DNA from: Phenylobacterium conjunctum
GTDB taxonomy: Bacteria; Pseudomonadota; Alphaproteobacteria; Caulobacterales; Caulobacteraceae
Assembly: GCF_042679085.1 (NCBI RefSeq)
Contig: NZ_JBHTLQ010000008.1
Coordinates: forward strand, 52,082 to 116,081
Length of the DNA: 64,000 nucleotides
Direction of reading: 5' to 3'
Part shown: positions 16,304-24,253 of the stretch, one piece after another
Numbering within the stretch: the stretch's first letter is position 1
Layout: each line of letters starts with the position of its first letter
The notes under the pieces: generated by a model
Seen by the model: the letters and a program-made list of their open reading frames with translations, nothing else
What the model was told of the DNA's origin: nothing
Database searches by the model: none
Program-made: the position numbers and the translations under genes

Positions 16304-16402
16304 CGTCATCCTCCGGCCGCGTCAGCGGACCGGGGGATCCGAGCGGCGTCGCGATTCGGCTTGGGTCCCCGGATCGTCCTTGCGGACGCCCGGAGGATGA
16401 CG
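16304..16402. repeat. 99-bp palindromic repeat between dciA and mutY
   Basis: CGTCATCCTCCGG (16304-16316) and CCGGAGGATGACG (16390-16402) are perfect 13-bp inverted ends. Inside, CCGGGGGATCC and GGTCCCCGG form an imperfect second arm. This resembles dispersed intergenic palindromes of alphaproteobacteria. The right end supplies the GGAGG and the first in-frame ATG (16397) of mutY. Confidence 0.6.
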
Positions 16403-17452
16403 ACATTGGGGAAGATGACCCCTGACACCCTCCGCGCGCACCTGCTTGCCTGGTACGACGCCCAGGCCCGCGACCTGGCCTGGCGGGCGGGGCCGAAGGC
16501 CGGCTGGCGGCAGGACCCCTACAAGGTCTGGCTGTCCGAGGTGATGCTGCAGCAGACCACCGTGCCGCACGCCACGCCCTATTTCCTGAAGTTCACCGCC
16601 CGCTGGCCCACGGTCTCGGATCTGGCCGCCGCGCCGGACGAGGAGGTGATGGCCGCCTGGGCGGGGCTTGGCTACTACGCCCGGGCCCGCAACCTGCTGA
16701 AGTGCGCCCGCGCCGTGGCGCAGGATCATGACGGAGTGTTCCCGGACACCGAGGAGGGCCTGCGCGCCCTGCCGGGGCTGGGCCCCTATACGGCCGCTGC
16801 GGTGGCCGCCATCGCCTTCGACCGTCCCGCCAATGTCGTCGACGGCAATGTGGAGCGGGTGATGTCGCGGCTCTACGCCGTTGAGGCGCCCCTGCCGGAC
16901 TCCAAGCCAGAGCTGAAGGCCCTGGCCGCGGACCTGGTGCGGGACGACCGCCCCGGCGACTGGGCCCAGGCGCTGATGGACTTAGGCGCGACGGTCTGCC
17001 GGCCGAAGTCGCCGCTTTGCGAACGCTGTCCGGTGTCTGAGGCCTGTGCGGGCCTGGCGACCGGCGCGCCGGAGACCTATCCGCGCAAGACCAAGAAGGC
17101 CGAGCGGCCCCGGCGCTATGGGGTGGCCTATCTGCTGACCCGTGGCGACCAGATCGCCCTGGTCCGTCGGCCGCCCAAGGGGTTGCTGGGCGGGATGCTG
17201 GCCCTGCCCACCAGCGACTGGCGGGACCGTCCCTGGGGCGCGGCGGAGGCTGTGGCCGCGGCGCCGGCGGTCCTCGACTGGCGCAGCGCCGGGGAGATCG
17301 AGCACGTCTTCACGCACTTCTCCCTGACGCTGACCGTGCTTCGGGCCGAGGGCGCCGCCGACGAGGTGATCTGGTCGCCGAGGCGGGACCTGGACGGCCT
17401 ACCCTCGGTGTTCCTTAAGGCGGCCAAGGCCGGCCTGACCAGCCTGCTCTAG
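16397..17452 (+). CDS. mutY: A/G-specific adenine glycosylase MutY
   Basis: MutY removes adenine mispaired with 8-oxoguanine. The catalytic Glu lies in WLSEVMLQQTTV, the helix-hairpin-helix in LPGLGPYTAAAVAAIAF, the catalytic Asp in VVDGNVERVMSRL, and the iron-sulfur cluster cysteines follow the C-x6-C-x2-C-x5-C spacing in CRPKSPLCERCPVSEAC. A NUDIX-like C-terminal domain recognises the oxidised base. The start is uncertain: the ATG at 16397 lies in a palindromic repeat with its GGAGG too close, while the ATG at 16415 has GGGGAAG ahead. The stop shares the bases CTAG with the convergent MFS gene. Confidence 0.95.
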   Translation: MTTLGKMTPDTLRAHLLAWYDAQARDLAWRAGPKAGWRQDPYKVWLSEVMLQQTTVPHATPYFLKFTARWPTVSDLAAAPDEEVMAAWAGLGYYARARNLLKCARAVAQDHDGVFPDTEEGLRALPGLGPYTAAAVAAIAFDRPANVVDGNVERVMSRLYAVEAPLPDSKPELKALAADLVRDDRPGDWAQALMDLGATVCRPKSPLCERCPVSEACAGLATGAPETYPRKTKKAERPRRYGVAYLLTRGDQIALVRRPPKGLLGGMLALPTSDWRDRPWGAAEAVAAAPAVLDWRSAGEIEHVFTHFSLTLTVLRAEGAADEVIWSPRRDLDGLPSVFLKAAKAGLTSLL

Positions 17453-18618
17453 TCCGCCGTGACCGGCTTCGGCTGGGGGCGTGGGAAGACGAAGGCCATG
17501 GTGGTCAGGGCGGTGAGCGACAGCAGCAGGGCCGCGCCAGGGATGGCCGGAACGCCGAAGGTCGCCAGGGCCGCCCCGCCGGCCGCCGAGCCCAGGGCCT
17601 GGCCCAGCGAGATCACCGAGCCGTTGAGGGCCAACGCCACCGGCGCGCCATCCGTGGCCTGGATCAGGCTCGCCTGGATCACCGGGGTGATGGAGAACAG
17701 GGCCACCGCCGCCAACAGGATGGCGAAGGCCACCAGCCCCATGCTGGGCCAGCCGCTGGGCAGGGCGTGGTGGGTGGCGGCGAAGTGCACGGCCATGGCG
17801 GTCGCCTGGATGATGAAGCCCTGCAGGATCCAGCCGCGGCCAAGGCCCCGGTCGGCGGCGCGGGCGCCCAGGGACAGCCCGATCAGGGAGCCGAAGCCGA
17901 TCATCGACTGGAAGGCGCTGACACCCGCCCCGGTGACGCCCGCGCCCACCCGCACGATGGGGGCGATGTAGAGGTTCAGCGTCATGTTGGCGGCGAAGGT
18001 CAGGAAGGTGGTCAGATAGAAGGGCCAGATGCCCTTCAGGTCCAGGCTGCCGGCCGGACGCGGCGGCGGGGCCGGGACCGAGGGCAGGAAGAAGATCACC
18101 GCGATCAGCGGGATCGCCGACAACAGGGCGGCGAACAGGAAGGTGGCCCGCCATCCGAAGGCCGCGCCGATGATGCTGCCCAGCGGAATCCCCACCACGA
18201 AGGCCAGGGTCATGCCGCCCGCGACCATGGCCACGGCCGAGCCCCGGCGCTCCGGCGGCGCGAGGGTGGCGGCGGCGACGCTGGCCGCCGGGCCGGACAT
18301 GGCGCCGGCCAGCCCCGCCAGGGCGCGCAGCACCAGGAGCACGCCGAAATTGGGGGTCAGGGCGCAGGCGATGTGCAGGATGAGGCCGGTGGAGAGGCCC
18401 GCGATCACCATGATCTTGCGATCGACCTGCCCGAACCTCCAGGCCGCCAGCGGGCCGAGAAGGGCCGAGGTCAGGACGAAGGCGGTCTGAAGCTGGCCGG
18501 CCACAGCTGTGGTCACGCCCAGGTCGGCGGCCATCTGCTCCAGCATGCCGGCGAAGATGAAGGCGCCTGATCCGAAGGCGAAGGTGACCAGGGTCAGGAC
18601 GTAGATGCGCGGGTTCAT
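17449..18618 (-). CDS. MFS transporter, DHA1/AraJ-like
   Basis: The 389-residue integral membrane protein has about twelve predicted transmembrane helices. The loop between helices 2 and 3 (GPLAAWRFGQVDRKIMVIAG) is a recognisable MFS motif A, and RALAGLAGAMSGPAASVAAATLAPPERRG fits motif B and the central loop of DHA1-type drug or sugar-efflux proteins. I prefer the ATG at 18618 (MNPRIYV) over upstream in-frame codons. A small winged-helix regulator ends 42 bases upstream on the same strand and may control it. The substrate is unknown. Confidence 0.88.
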   Translation of the reverse strand: MNPRIYVLTLVTFAFGSGAFIFAGMLEQMAADLGVTTAVAGQLQTAFVLTSALLGPLAAWRFGQVDRKIMVIAGLSTGLILHIACALTPNFGVLLVLRALAGLAGAMSGPAASVAAATLAPPERRGSAVAMVAGGMTLAFVVGIPLGSIIGAAFGWRATFLFAALLSAIPLIAVIFFLPSVPAPPPRPAGSLDLKGIWPFYLTTFLTFAANMTLNLYIAPIVRVGAGVTGAGVSAFQSMIGFGSLIGLSLGARAADRGLGRGWILQGFIIQATAMAVHFAATHHALPSGWPSMGLVAFAILLAAVALFSITPVIQASLIQATDGAPVALALNGSVISLGQALGSAAGGAALATFGVPAIPGAALLLSLTALTTMAFVFPRPQPKPVTAD

Positions 18619-18659
18619 GAGCCCAAGCCTAGCCGTCCCGGCCGCCATCGCCAGATAAT

Positions 18660-18992
18660 TTAGTCACGGACCGTGCCAGTATTTCTGGCAGCCAGGCGTC
18701 GCCAGGGTGTCAGCACCTCATAGATCGGCGCGCTGGTCGGCCCGTCCCGCGTGACCTCGATCAGCTGGCGGCGATCCCTCAGGTGGCGGACGGCGTTCTG
18801 GATCGAGGACTTCGACAGACCGGTCTCCGCGGCCAGGGTCGACAGGCTGGCGGCGTGTCGGCGCAGGCCGCCCTCCGTCCGCGCCCAGAGCCACAGATAG
18901 AGCAGATAGGCGGACGGGGCGTGGTCATGCCCCACCAGGTCGCGCATCAGCACGTCGAGGACGTAGGCGTCGATCCGGACGGTCTCTGTCAT
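18660..18992 (-). CDS. Winged-helix transcriptional regulator
   Basis: The 110-residue protein carries a helix-turn-helix with LSTLAAETGLSKSSIQNAVRHLRDRRQL, typical of GntR/MarR-like or replication-protein winged helices that bind DNA as dimers. There is no effector domain. It sits just upstream of the MFS gene on the same strand, so it likely regulates that transporter and itself. It is divergent from the VOC-family gene at 19073 over an 80-base promoter region. The ligand and operator are not visible. Confidence 0.78.
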   Translation of the reverse strand: MTETVRIDAYVLDVLMRDLVGHDHAPSAYLLYLWLWARTEGGLRRHAASLSTLAAETGLSKSSIQNAVRHLRDRRQLIEVTRDGPTSAPIYEVLTPWRRLAARNTGTVRD

Positions 18993-19072
18993 AGCGGTTG
19001 CTATAGTTTTTATCGGACGCCTTGTCTTGCGGCACGCGGATTGGCTGCATGGGGTCAGACCAAGGAGCGCCC

Positions 19073-19435
19073 ATGATCACCCACCTCAAGTTCGCCACAG
19101 TGCCGTCGAGCGACCAGGATCGGGCGCTCGCGTTCTGGACGGAGAAGATCGGCTTCCGGGTGATCACGGACCAGCCCCTGGGCGACCAGCGCTGGATCGA
19201 GTTGGCGATCCACAACAGTCAGACCGGCCTGGTGCTGTTCACCCAGCCGGGCCATGAGGACCGGATCGGCGGGCGGTTCAACGGCTCTCTCGCCTGCGAC
19301 GACGTGGAAGCGACCTATCGGCAGCTCTCGGCGCGCGGGGTGGAATTCGTTGGTCCCCCGGACAAGCAGCCCTGGGGGACCTTCGCGATCTTCAAGGACC
19401 CGGACGGCAACGAGTTCGTGCTCGGGTCCCGCTAG
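19073..19435 (+). CDS. VOC-family (glyoxalase/bleomycin resistance-like) protein
   Basis: The 120-residue single-domain protein has the paired beta-alpha-beta-beta-beta modules of the vicinal oxygen chelate fold. MITHLKFATVPSSDQDRALAFWTEKIGF opens the first module, and WGTFAIFKDPDGNEFVLGS closes the second with the usual metal-site Glu. The start ATG at 19073 has AAGGAG upstream. Members include glyoxalases, dioxygenases and antibiotic-binding proteins, so the substrate is open. It converges on ccrM with four bases between stop codons. Confidence 0.88.
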   Translation: MITHLKFATVPSSDQDRALAFWTEKIGFRVITDQPLGDQRWIELAIHNSQTGLVLFTQPGHEDRIGGRFNGSLACDDVEATYRQLSARGVEFVGPPDKQPWGTFAIFKDPDGNEFVLGSR

Positions 19436-19439
19436 GGCC

Positions 19440-20519
19440 TCAGGCCGCCATCTGGCTGCGGACCTTGGCGCGCAGCACGTCGATGGGGGCCAGGCCCTTG
19501 TCGGACTTGAAGTGCCAGTAGGTCCAGCCGTTGCAGGCCGGGGCCGACTGGACCATGGCGCCGACCTTGTGGATCGAGCCGGCCATCTCGCCGATCACCA
19601 GGCTGCCGTCAGCGCGCACGCGGGCCGCGCGCTCGCCCTTGGGGCAATAGAGGGTGTCGCCCGGACGCAGCAGGCCGGCCTCGACGATCTGGCCGAAGGG
19701 CACGCGCGGCTCGGCGCGCTTGGAGCCCATGACGTCCAGGTCTTCCGGCGAGATCGGCACGACCTTGGCGATCCGCTCCTTGGCGAGCTTGGCGTAGCCC
19801 GGATCGCGCTCCAGACCGATATAGCGACGGCCCAGGCGGCGGGCGGCGGCGCCCGTGGTCCCGGTGCCGAAGAAGGGATCGAGGATGATGTCGCCCGGCT
19901 TGGTGGAAGCCAGGATCACCCGGTGCAGCAGGGCCTCGGGCTTCTGGGTCGGATGCGCCTTGGCGCCCGTCTCGTCCTTCAGGCGCTCTTCACCGGTGCA
20001 GAGCGGCAGCGTCCAGTCCGAGCGCATCTGCAGCTCGTCATTGGCCATCTTCATGGCGTCGTAGTTGAAGGTGTAGCGGCGCGCGCCACGGCTCTTGGAG
20101 GCCCAGATCAGGGTCTCGTGAGCATTGGTGAACCGGGTGCCCTTGAAGTTCGGCATCGGGTTGGACTTGCGCCAGATGATGTCGTTCAGGACCCAGAAGC
20201 CGGCGTCCTGCAGGGCGGTGCCGACCCGGAAGATGTTGTGATAGCTGCCGATCACCCAGATCGCGCCGTCGTCCTTCAGGACGCGGCGGCACTCGGCCAG
20301 CCAGGCGCGGGTGAACTTGTCATAGGCCTCGAAGCTCTCGAACTGATCCCACTCGTCATCGACCGCGTCGACCTTGGAGTTGTCGGGACGCAGCAGGTCG
20401 CCGCCGAGCTGCAGATTGTACGGCGGGTCCGCGAAGACCAGGTCGACCGACCGGTCTGGCAGCTTGCGCAGCGACTCGATGCAGTCGCCCAGAATGATGG
20501 TGTCGGGGGTAACGCCCAT
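19440..20519 (-). CDS. ccrM: Cell-cycle DNA adenine methyltransferase CcrM (GANTC-specific)
   Basis: CcrM methylates adenine in GANTC and couples replication to transcription in Caulobacter and relatives. The 359-residue protein has the beta-class order: DPPY at 31-34 first, then the SAM-binding FFGTG at 216-220. The C-terminal ~85 residues match the CcrM-specific DNA-recognition extension (APACNGWTYWHF). The sequence is strikingly close to C. crescentus CcrM (for example LLRPDNSKVDAVDD-WDQFESF). The leader holds three GANTC sites, suggesting control by its own product. It is on the same strand as the DUF2332 gene, 84 bases downstream of it. Confidence 0.97.
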   Translation of the reverse strand: MGVTPDTIILGDCIESLRKLPDRSVDLVFADPPYNLQLGGDLLRPDNSKVDAVDDEWDQFESFEAYDKFTRAWLAECRRVLKDDGAIWVIGSYHNIFRVGTALQDAGFWVLNDIIWRKSNPMPNFKGTRFTNAHETLIWASKSRGARRYTFNYDAMKMANDELQMRSDWTLPLCTGEERLKDETGAKAHPTQKPEALLHRVILASTKPGDIILDPFFGTGTTGAAARRLGRRYIGLERDPGYAKLAKERIAKVVPISPEDLDVMGSKRAEPRVPFGQIVEAGLLRPGDTLYCPKGERAARVRADGSLVIGEMAGSIHKVGAMVQSAPACNGWTYWHFKSDKGLAPIDVLRAKVRSQMAA

Positions 20520-20543
20520 GTCCGCCTCACGAAGACCAGACCG

Positions 20544-20605
20544 GAATCCTGAATCTTCGTGGTGAAGCAGTGGTGAGCAAACGTGGTTAATCCGGGAAAG
20601 GATTC
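20544..20605 (-). promoter_or_regulatory. Cluster of three GANTC methylation sites in the ccrM leader
   Basis: GANTC occurs at 20544-20548 (GAATC), 20551-20555 (GAATC) and 20601-20605 (GATTC), all within 90 bases upstream of the ccrM start. GANTC is rare in GC-rich DNA. On the minus strand a TTAACC half-site (at about 20585-20590), like those bound by CtrA, lies between them. In C. crescentus the ccrM leader is known to contain GANTC sites whose methylation state affects transcription; I infer the same feedback here. Confidence 0.6.
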
Positions 20606-21665
20606 ATTCTTTCCATGCGACCGATGCGCCGTGGGGGTGAACCTCGGCCAGGATCCGGGTCTCGCCGCCGGGCCAGAGGGTCAGGCGGACCTCCATGATG
20701 GTCAGGTTCTCGGGCGACGGCTCCATGCGCAGCCAGGCGAAGGGGGCCTGCGCCGTGGCGCGGGCGCCCAGGGCCTGGAGGGTGCGGGTCAGGGCCGCCT
20801 GGCTCTCCGGCGGCATGTATTGCCAGAAGACTGAGTGATAGGCGCAGGTCACCGCGCCGACCCGCGGCGCGGCCCGGGCGGAGGTCCAGGCGACGGCGTC
20901 GGCGGTCTCCACCTCGACCTTCAGCTCCAAGGCTAACCCAATGGCGGCGCGGATGCGGGCGAGCCTTTCGATCTGGTCCGGCCAGACATAGGCGAGCAGG
21001 CGGCGGCGCTCGGCCGGATCGCTGAGGGCGATAGGCCGGCGGTCGCAGGCGGCGCGTTCGATGACCTGAACCTGGGCGTCGACCGGCGGCGCGGGGCCTG
21101 TCCAGTCGGTGTCGAGCCGCACGCTCGCCGCCGCATCGCCCCACTGCGCCTCGCCGAAGTCATAGTGGAAGCGATCCCAGTTCAGGTTCAGTCCGGCGCT
21201 GGCCGCGATCTCGAAGGCGCGGATCGGCAAACCGGTCTCGCGGGCGATGGTGAGAAAGCCCGGCGCCAGGCAGATGGCGCGCCGGACCTCGTTGGTCTGG
21301 GGCTCGTGGCCCAGGAAGTCCGCCAGCCGGTCGCGATGCTCCACCATCGCCGCCCGCGCCGCGGTCCAGGCGGCGACGGGATCGCCGGCCCGCCCGGCGC
21401 TCGGATAGGCCGCCGCCAGGGCGGGCGCGGCGCCCTCCAGCACCAGATCGTGCAGGCCGCCCACCAGGCGCAGGGCGACGGCGTCGTCGAAGGCCTTCTT
21501 CAGGTCTGACGTGGACCAGGGCGCCAGCAGGTCGGCGACCGGCCCGCCGGCCTCGAGATCGTGAGCCGCTGCCGTGAGCAGGGCGCTGTTGAACGGCGAG
21601 CCGAGCTTCTCGCAGGCCTTGGCCTGGAGATGCAGATTGCGGACGAGGTCGGGATTGGCGGTCAT
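20604..21665 (-). CDS. DUF2332 family protein
   Basis: The 353-residue cytosolic protein has the DUF2332 pattern: an N-terminal helical region (HLQAKACEKLGSPFNSALL-AAA), a central AFEIAASAGLNLNWDRFHYDF block, and a methyltransferase-like C-terminal half (YHSVFWQYMP). The AGLNLN-D and YHS-WQY motifs are the family's most conserved parts; its biochemical function is not established. The stop lies on the GATTC site in the ccrM leader. It may be co-transcribed with ccrM but is separated by 84 bases with its own regulatory sites. Confidence 0.85.
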   Translation of the reverse strand: MTANPDLVRNLHLQAKACEKLGSPFNSALLTAAAHDLEAGGPVADLLAPWSTSDLKKAFDDAVALRLVGGLHDLVLEGAAPALAAAYPSAGRAGDPVAAWTAARAAMVEHRDRLADFLGHEPQTNEVRRAICLAPGFLTIARETGLPIRAFEIAASAGLNLNWDRFHYDFGEAQWGDAAASVRLDTDWTGPAPPVDAQVQVIERAACDRRPIALSDPAERRRLLAYVWPDQIERLARIRAAIGLALELKVEVETADAVAWTSARAAPRVGAVTCAYHSVFWQYMPPESQAALTRTLQALGARATAQAPFAWLRMEPSPENLTIMEVRLTLWPGGETRILAEVHPHGASVAWKE

Positions 21666-21696
21666 GGGGCCAAAACGCGCCCAGCCCCCAGCCGGG

Positions 21697-22326
21697 TCAA
21701 TCTTGATTCAGCAGATCAATTTGCGCCGCGCCGCCCTCCAGCGCCGCGCGGATCGGCGCCCAGCCCTGGCGGTGGATAGGGCAGGGGCCGAGGGTGCGCA
21801 GGGCCTCCACATGGATCGGGGCGTGATAGCCCTTGTGGCCGGCGAAGCCGTAGCCAGGATAGAGGCTGTCGGCCTCGACCATCAGCCGGTCCCGCGCCGT
21901 CTTGGCTAGGATGGAGGCCGCGGCGATCGAGGCGCTGATGGTGTCGCCCTTGACCACCGTGCGGATCGGACACGGCAGGTCGAAGCGGTAGTTGCCGTCC
22001 ACCAGGGCGAAGGCGGCGGGGATGGCCAGGGCCTCCACCGCTCGGCGCATGGCCAGGCCCGTGGCCCGCAGGATGTTGAGCTCGGCGATCTCCTCGACGC
22101 TGCCGAAGGCGACGCCCCAGGCGATGGCGACCTCCTTGATCTCGATTTCCAGGACGTTGCGGGCCTTGGCGCTGAGCTTCTTGGAATCGTTCAGGCCAAC
22201 GGGGATACGCGCCGGATCCAGGATCACCGCCGCAGCTGAGACCGGTCCGGCCCATGGGCCACGCCCGGCCTCGTCCACCCCGCAGACCGGGCCGGGATGT
22301 TCCAGCTCCAGCTCGTAGTGCGGCAT
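21697..22326 (-). CDS. rnhB: Ribonuclease HII
   Basis: RNase HII cuts RNA in RNA-DNA hybrids and starts removal of single ribonucleotides from DNA. The 209-residue protein carries CGVDEAGRGPWAGPV with the catalytic Asp18-Glu19 pair. Further acidic residues lie in FALVDGNYRF and at VEADSLYPGYGFAGHKGY. Its ATG overlaps the TGA of tag by one base (TGATG), so the two are probably translated together. Length and motifs are normal. Confidence 0.95.
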   Translation of the reverse strand: MPHYELELEHPGPVCGVDEAGRGPWAGPVSAAAVILDPARIPVGLNDSKKLSAKARNVLEIEIKEVAIAWGVAFGSVEEIAELNILRATGLAMRRAVEALAIPAAFALVDGNYRFDLPCPIRTVVKGDTISASIAAASILAKTARDRLMVEADSLYPGYGFAGHKGYHAPIHVEALRTLGPCPIHRQGWAPIRAALEGGAAQIDLLNQD

Positions 22327-22916
22327 CAGGCGCTCATCCGCCGGATCGGCTCATGCCGATGGCAGGTGACCAGGTGGTCGTTCACGAAGCCGGTGGCCTG
22401 CATGAAGGCGTAGACGATCACCGGGCCCACGAACTTGAAGCCCTTGGCCTTCAGACCCTTGGACATGGCCTCGGCCACATTGGTCTGGGCCGGGACCTGG
22501 GAGATCTCGGTCCAGCGGTTCTGGATCACCCGGCCGTTGGTGTAGCTCCACAGGAACTGGCTGAAGTCCTCGCCCTTATCGCGCATGTCGCAATAGATTC
22601 GGGCGCTCTGGATGGCGGCGTCGATCTTGGCGTTGGAGCGGACGATGCCGGCGTCGGCCATCAGCCTGGCGCGGTCGGTCTCGTCGAAGCGGGCGACCTT
22701 CTCCGGATCGAAGTCGGCGAAGGCGGCGCGGAAGGCGTCGCGCTTGCGCAGGATGGTGATCCAGGCCAGGCCCGCCTGGAACCCGTCGAGCACCAGCTTC
22801 TCCCACAGGGCGCGGGAATCGTATTCCGGCACGCCCCATTCCGTGTCGTGATAGGCCTCATAGAGGGCGTCGCCCTGCATGCCGCGCCAGGCGCATCGAG
22901 TCGGCTCTGTGCTCAT
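22326..22916 (-). CDS. tag: DNA-3-methyladenine glycosylase I
   Basis: Tag excises 3-methyladenine from alkylated DNA. The 196-residue protein starts at the ATG at 22916. The zinc-binding residues of the family are visible as the Cys of TRCAW, the His of AYHDTEWG and the His and Cys of NDHLVTCHRH. The conserved WITILRKRDAFR and GFKFVGPVIVYAFMQATG blocks are present. It is directly upstream of rnhB with a TGATG overlap, forming a small DNA-repair pair, and is divergent from the dehalogenase-like gene at 22969. Confidence 0.95.
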   Translation of the reverse strand: MSTEPTRCAWRGMQGDALYEAYHDTEWGVPEYDSRALWEKLVLDGFQAGLAWITILRKRDAFRAAFADFDPEKVARFDETDRARLMADAGIVRSNAKIDAAIQSARIYCDMRDKGEDFSQFLWSYTNGRVIQNRWTEISQVPAQTNVAEAMSKGLKAKGFKFVGPVIVYAFMQATGFVNDHLVTCHRHEPIRRMSA

Positions 22917-22968
22917 GGGCCTGTTGTCGCGCGAGGCGGGGGCGCTGGGCAAGACGGGAGGAGAACAA

Positions 22969-23841
22969 ATGGGGTTCGAGGGCTTCGCGCTCAGCCGTGT
23001 CGATGTGGGCGAGGCGACGCTTAGGGTGCGCCATGGGGGCTCCGGCCCGCCGCTCCTGTTGCTGCACGGCTATCCTGAGACCCACATGATGTGGGGCAAG
23101 ATCGCCGGCGATCTGGCGCGCGACTTCACGGTCATCGCCCCGGACCTGCGCGGCTATGGCGAGAGCACCGGGCCGGCGGCCACCAAGGACCACGAGACCT
23201 ATTCCAAGCGCGCCATGGCCCGCGACGCTGTCGCCCTGATGCGCCATTTCGGCCATGAGCGGTTCATGCTGGCGGCCCACGACCGCGGCGGCCGGGTGGG
23301 TTATCGCCTGGCGCTGGATCATCCGGGCGTGCTGCAGAAGCTGTCGATCCTGGACATCATTCCCACGGCGGATGTCTGGAAGCGTGCGAACAAGGCCTTT
23401 GCGCTGGGCTACTGGCACTGGTCGTTCCTGGCCCAGCCGGCGCCGTTCCCAGAGACCGCCATCGCCGGCAACGCCGAATGGTTCCTGTTCGAGGGCATGA
23501 TGCGCGGCCAGACCCCGCCCTTCGCCGACGACGCCTTTGAGGACTACAAGGCCGCCGCCCGCCGGCCCTCGGTGATCCACGCCATGTGCGAGGATTATCG
23601 CGCCGGCGCCTCCTATGACGTCGCCGCCGATGAGGCCGACCGGGGCAAGAAGAAGATCGACTGCCCGGTCCAGATCCTTTGGGGCGGCAAGGGCGCGCTC
23701 GGCGCCTGGTACGACGTCCTGGGCCTGTGGCGGGAGTGGGCCGATGACGTCACCGGCCAGGCCATCGACTGCGGCCACTTCATCCCGGAGGAGAAGCCGG
23801 TGGAAACCCTGGCGGCCTTGAGAGCCTTCTTCCTGGGATAG
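22969..23841 (+). CDS. Alpha/beta hydrolase, haloacetate (fluoroacetate) dehalogenase-like
   Basis: The 290-residue alpha/beta hydrolase closely follows the fluoroacetate dehalogenase pattern. It has nucleophile Asp105 in HDRGGRVG with Arg106 and Arg109 placed to bind the carboxylate. Asp129 sits in SILDIIPT, His150-Trp151 in YWHW form the halide pocket, and catalytic His270 is in CGHF. These lie five residues or fewer from the positions of the characterised Rhodopseudomonas enzyme. Reaction: hydrolytic removal of halide from haloacetates; related epoxide hydrolases are less likely. The start is the ATG at 22969 behind GGGAGGA. Confidence 0.8.
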   Translation: MGFEGFALSRVDVGEATLRVRHGGSGPPLLLLHGYPETHMMWGKIAGDLARDFTVIAPDLRGYGESTGPAATKDHETYSKRAMARDAVALMRHFGHERFMLAAHDRGGRVGYRLALDHPGVLQKLSILDIIPTADVWKRANKAFALGYWHWSFLAQPAPFPETAIAGNAEWFLFEGMMRGQTPPFADDAFEDYKAAARRPSVIHAMCEDYRAGASYDVAADEADRGKKKIDCPVQILWGGKGALGAWYDVLGLWREWADDVTGQAIDCGHFIPEEKPVETLAALRAFFLG

Positions 23842-23903
23842 GTCGCCCTTGTCCGGACATGATTTCCGTGTCCAGCAGGCGCGAATTGAGCTGAACTGAG
23901 ATC

Positions 23904-24245
23904 ATGACCGAGCCCCGGCCCCCAAAGAAGAGCGAGAGCCTCGAGATCCGGATCCCCTATCCGACCAAGCAGGCGTTCATGGAGCGCTGCCGGGAGGAGG
24001 GGGTTTCGGCCAGTGAGGTGCTGCGCGGCCTGATCGAGACTCGCCTCCAGCCGGCGCCGCGTCGGCGGTTGAAGTGGGCGGCGGCGGCCCTGATCGGCCT
24101 GGCCCTGGGCGCGGTGGCCGCGCCCTCCCTCGCCCTGGCCTCCAAGGGGCTAGGCGGCGAGGCTGAAGCCCGCCGCACCTTCCAACGCCTGGACGCCGAC
24201 CGTGATGGGGCGCTGAGCTATTCGGAGTACCGGGCGGGCAGATAA
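23904..24245 (+). CDS. Small membrane protein with ribbon-helix-helix-like N-terminus and EF-hand
   Basis: The 113-residue protein has three parts. Residues 10-47 (LEIRIPYPTKQAFMERCREEGVSASEVLRGLIE) resemble a ribbon-helix-helix DNA-binding or antitoxin-like fold. Residues 58-78 form one transmembrane helix after a basic stretch. Residues 97-108 form a canonical EF-hand loop with Asp97, Asp99, Asp101, Gly102 and Glu108. By the positive-inside rule the ribbon-helix-helix-like part is cytoplasmic and the EF-hand periplasmic. It is monocistronic, followed by a palindromic repeat. The function is unknown. Confidence 0.72.
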   Translation: MTEPRPPKKSESLEIRIPYPTKQAFMERCREEGVSASEVLRGLIETRLQPAPRRRLKWAAAALIGLALGAVAAPSLALASKGLGGEAEARRTFQRLDADRDGALSYSEYRAGR

Positions 24246-24253
24246 CTCCCCTC

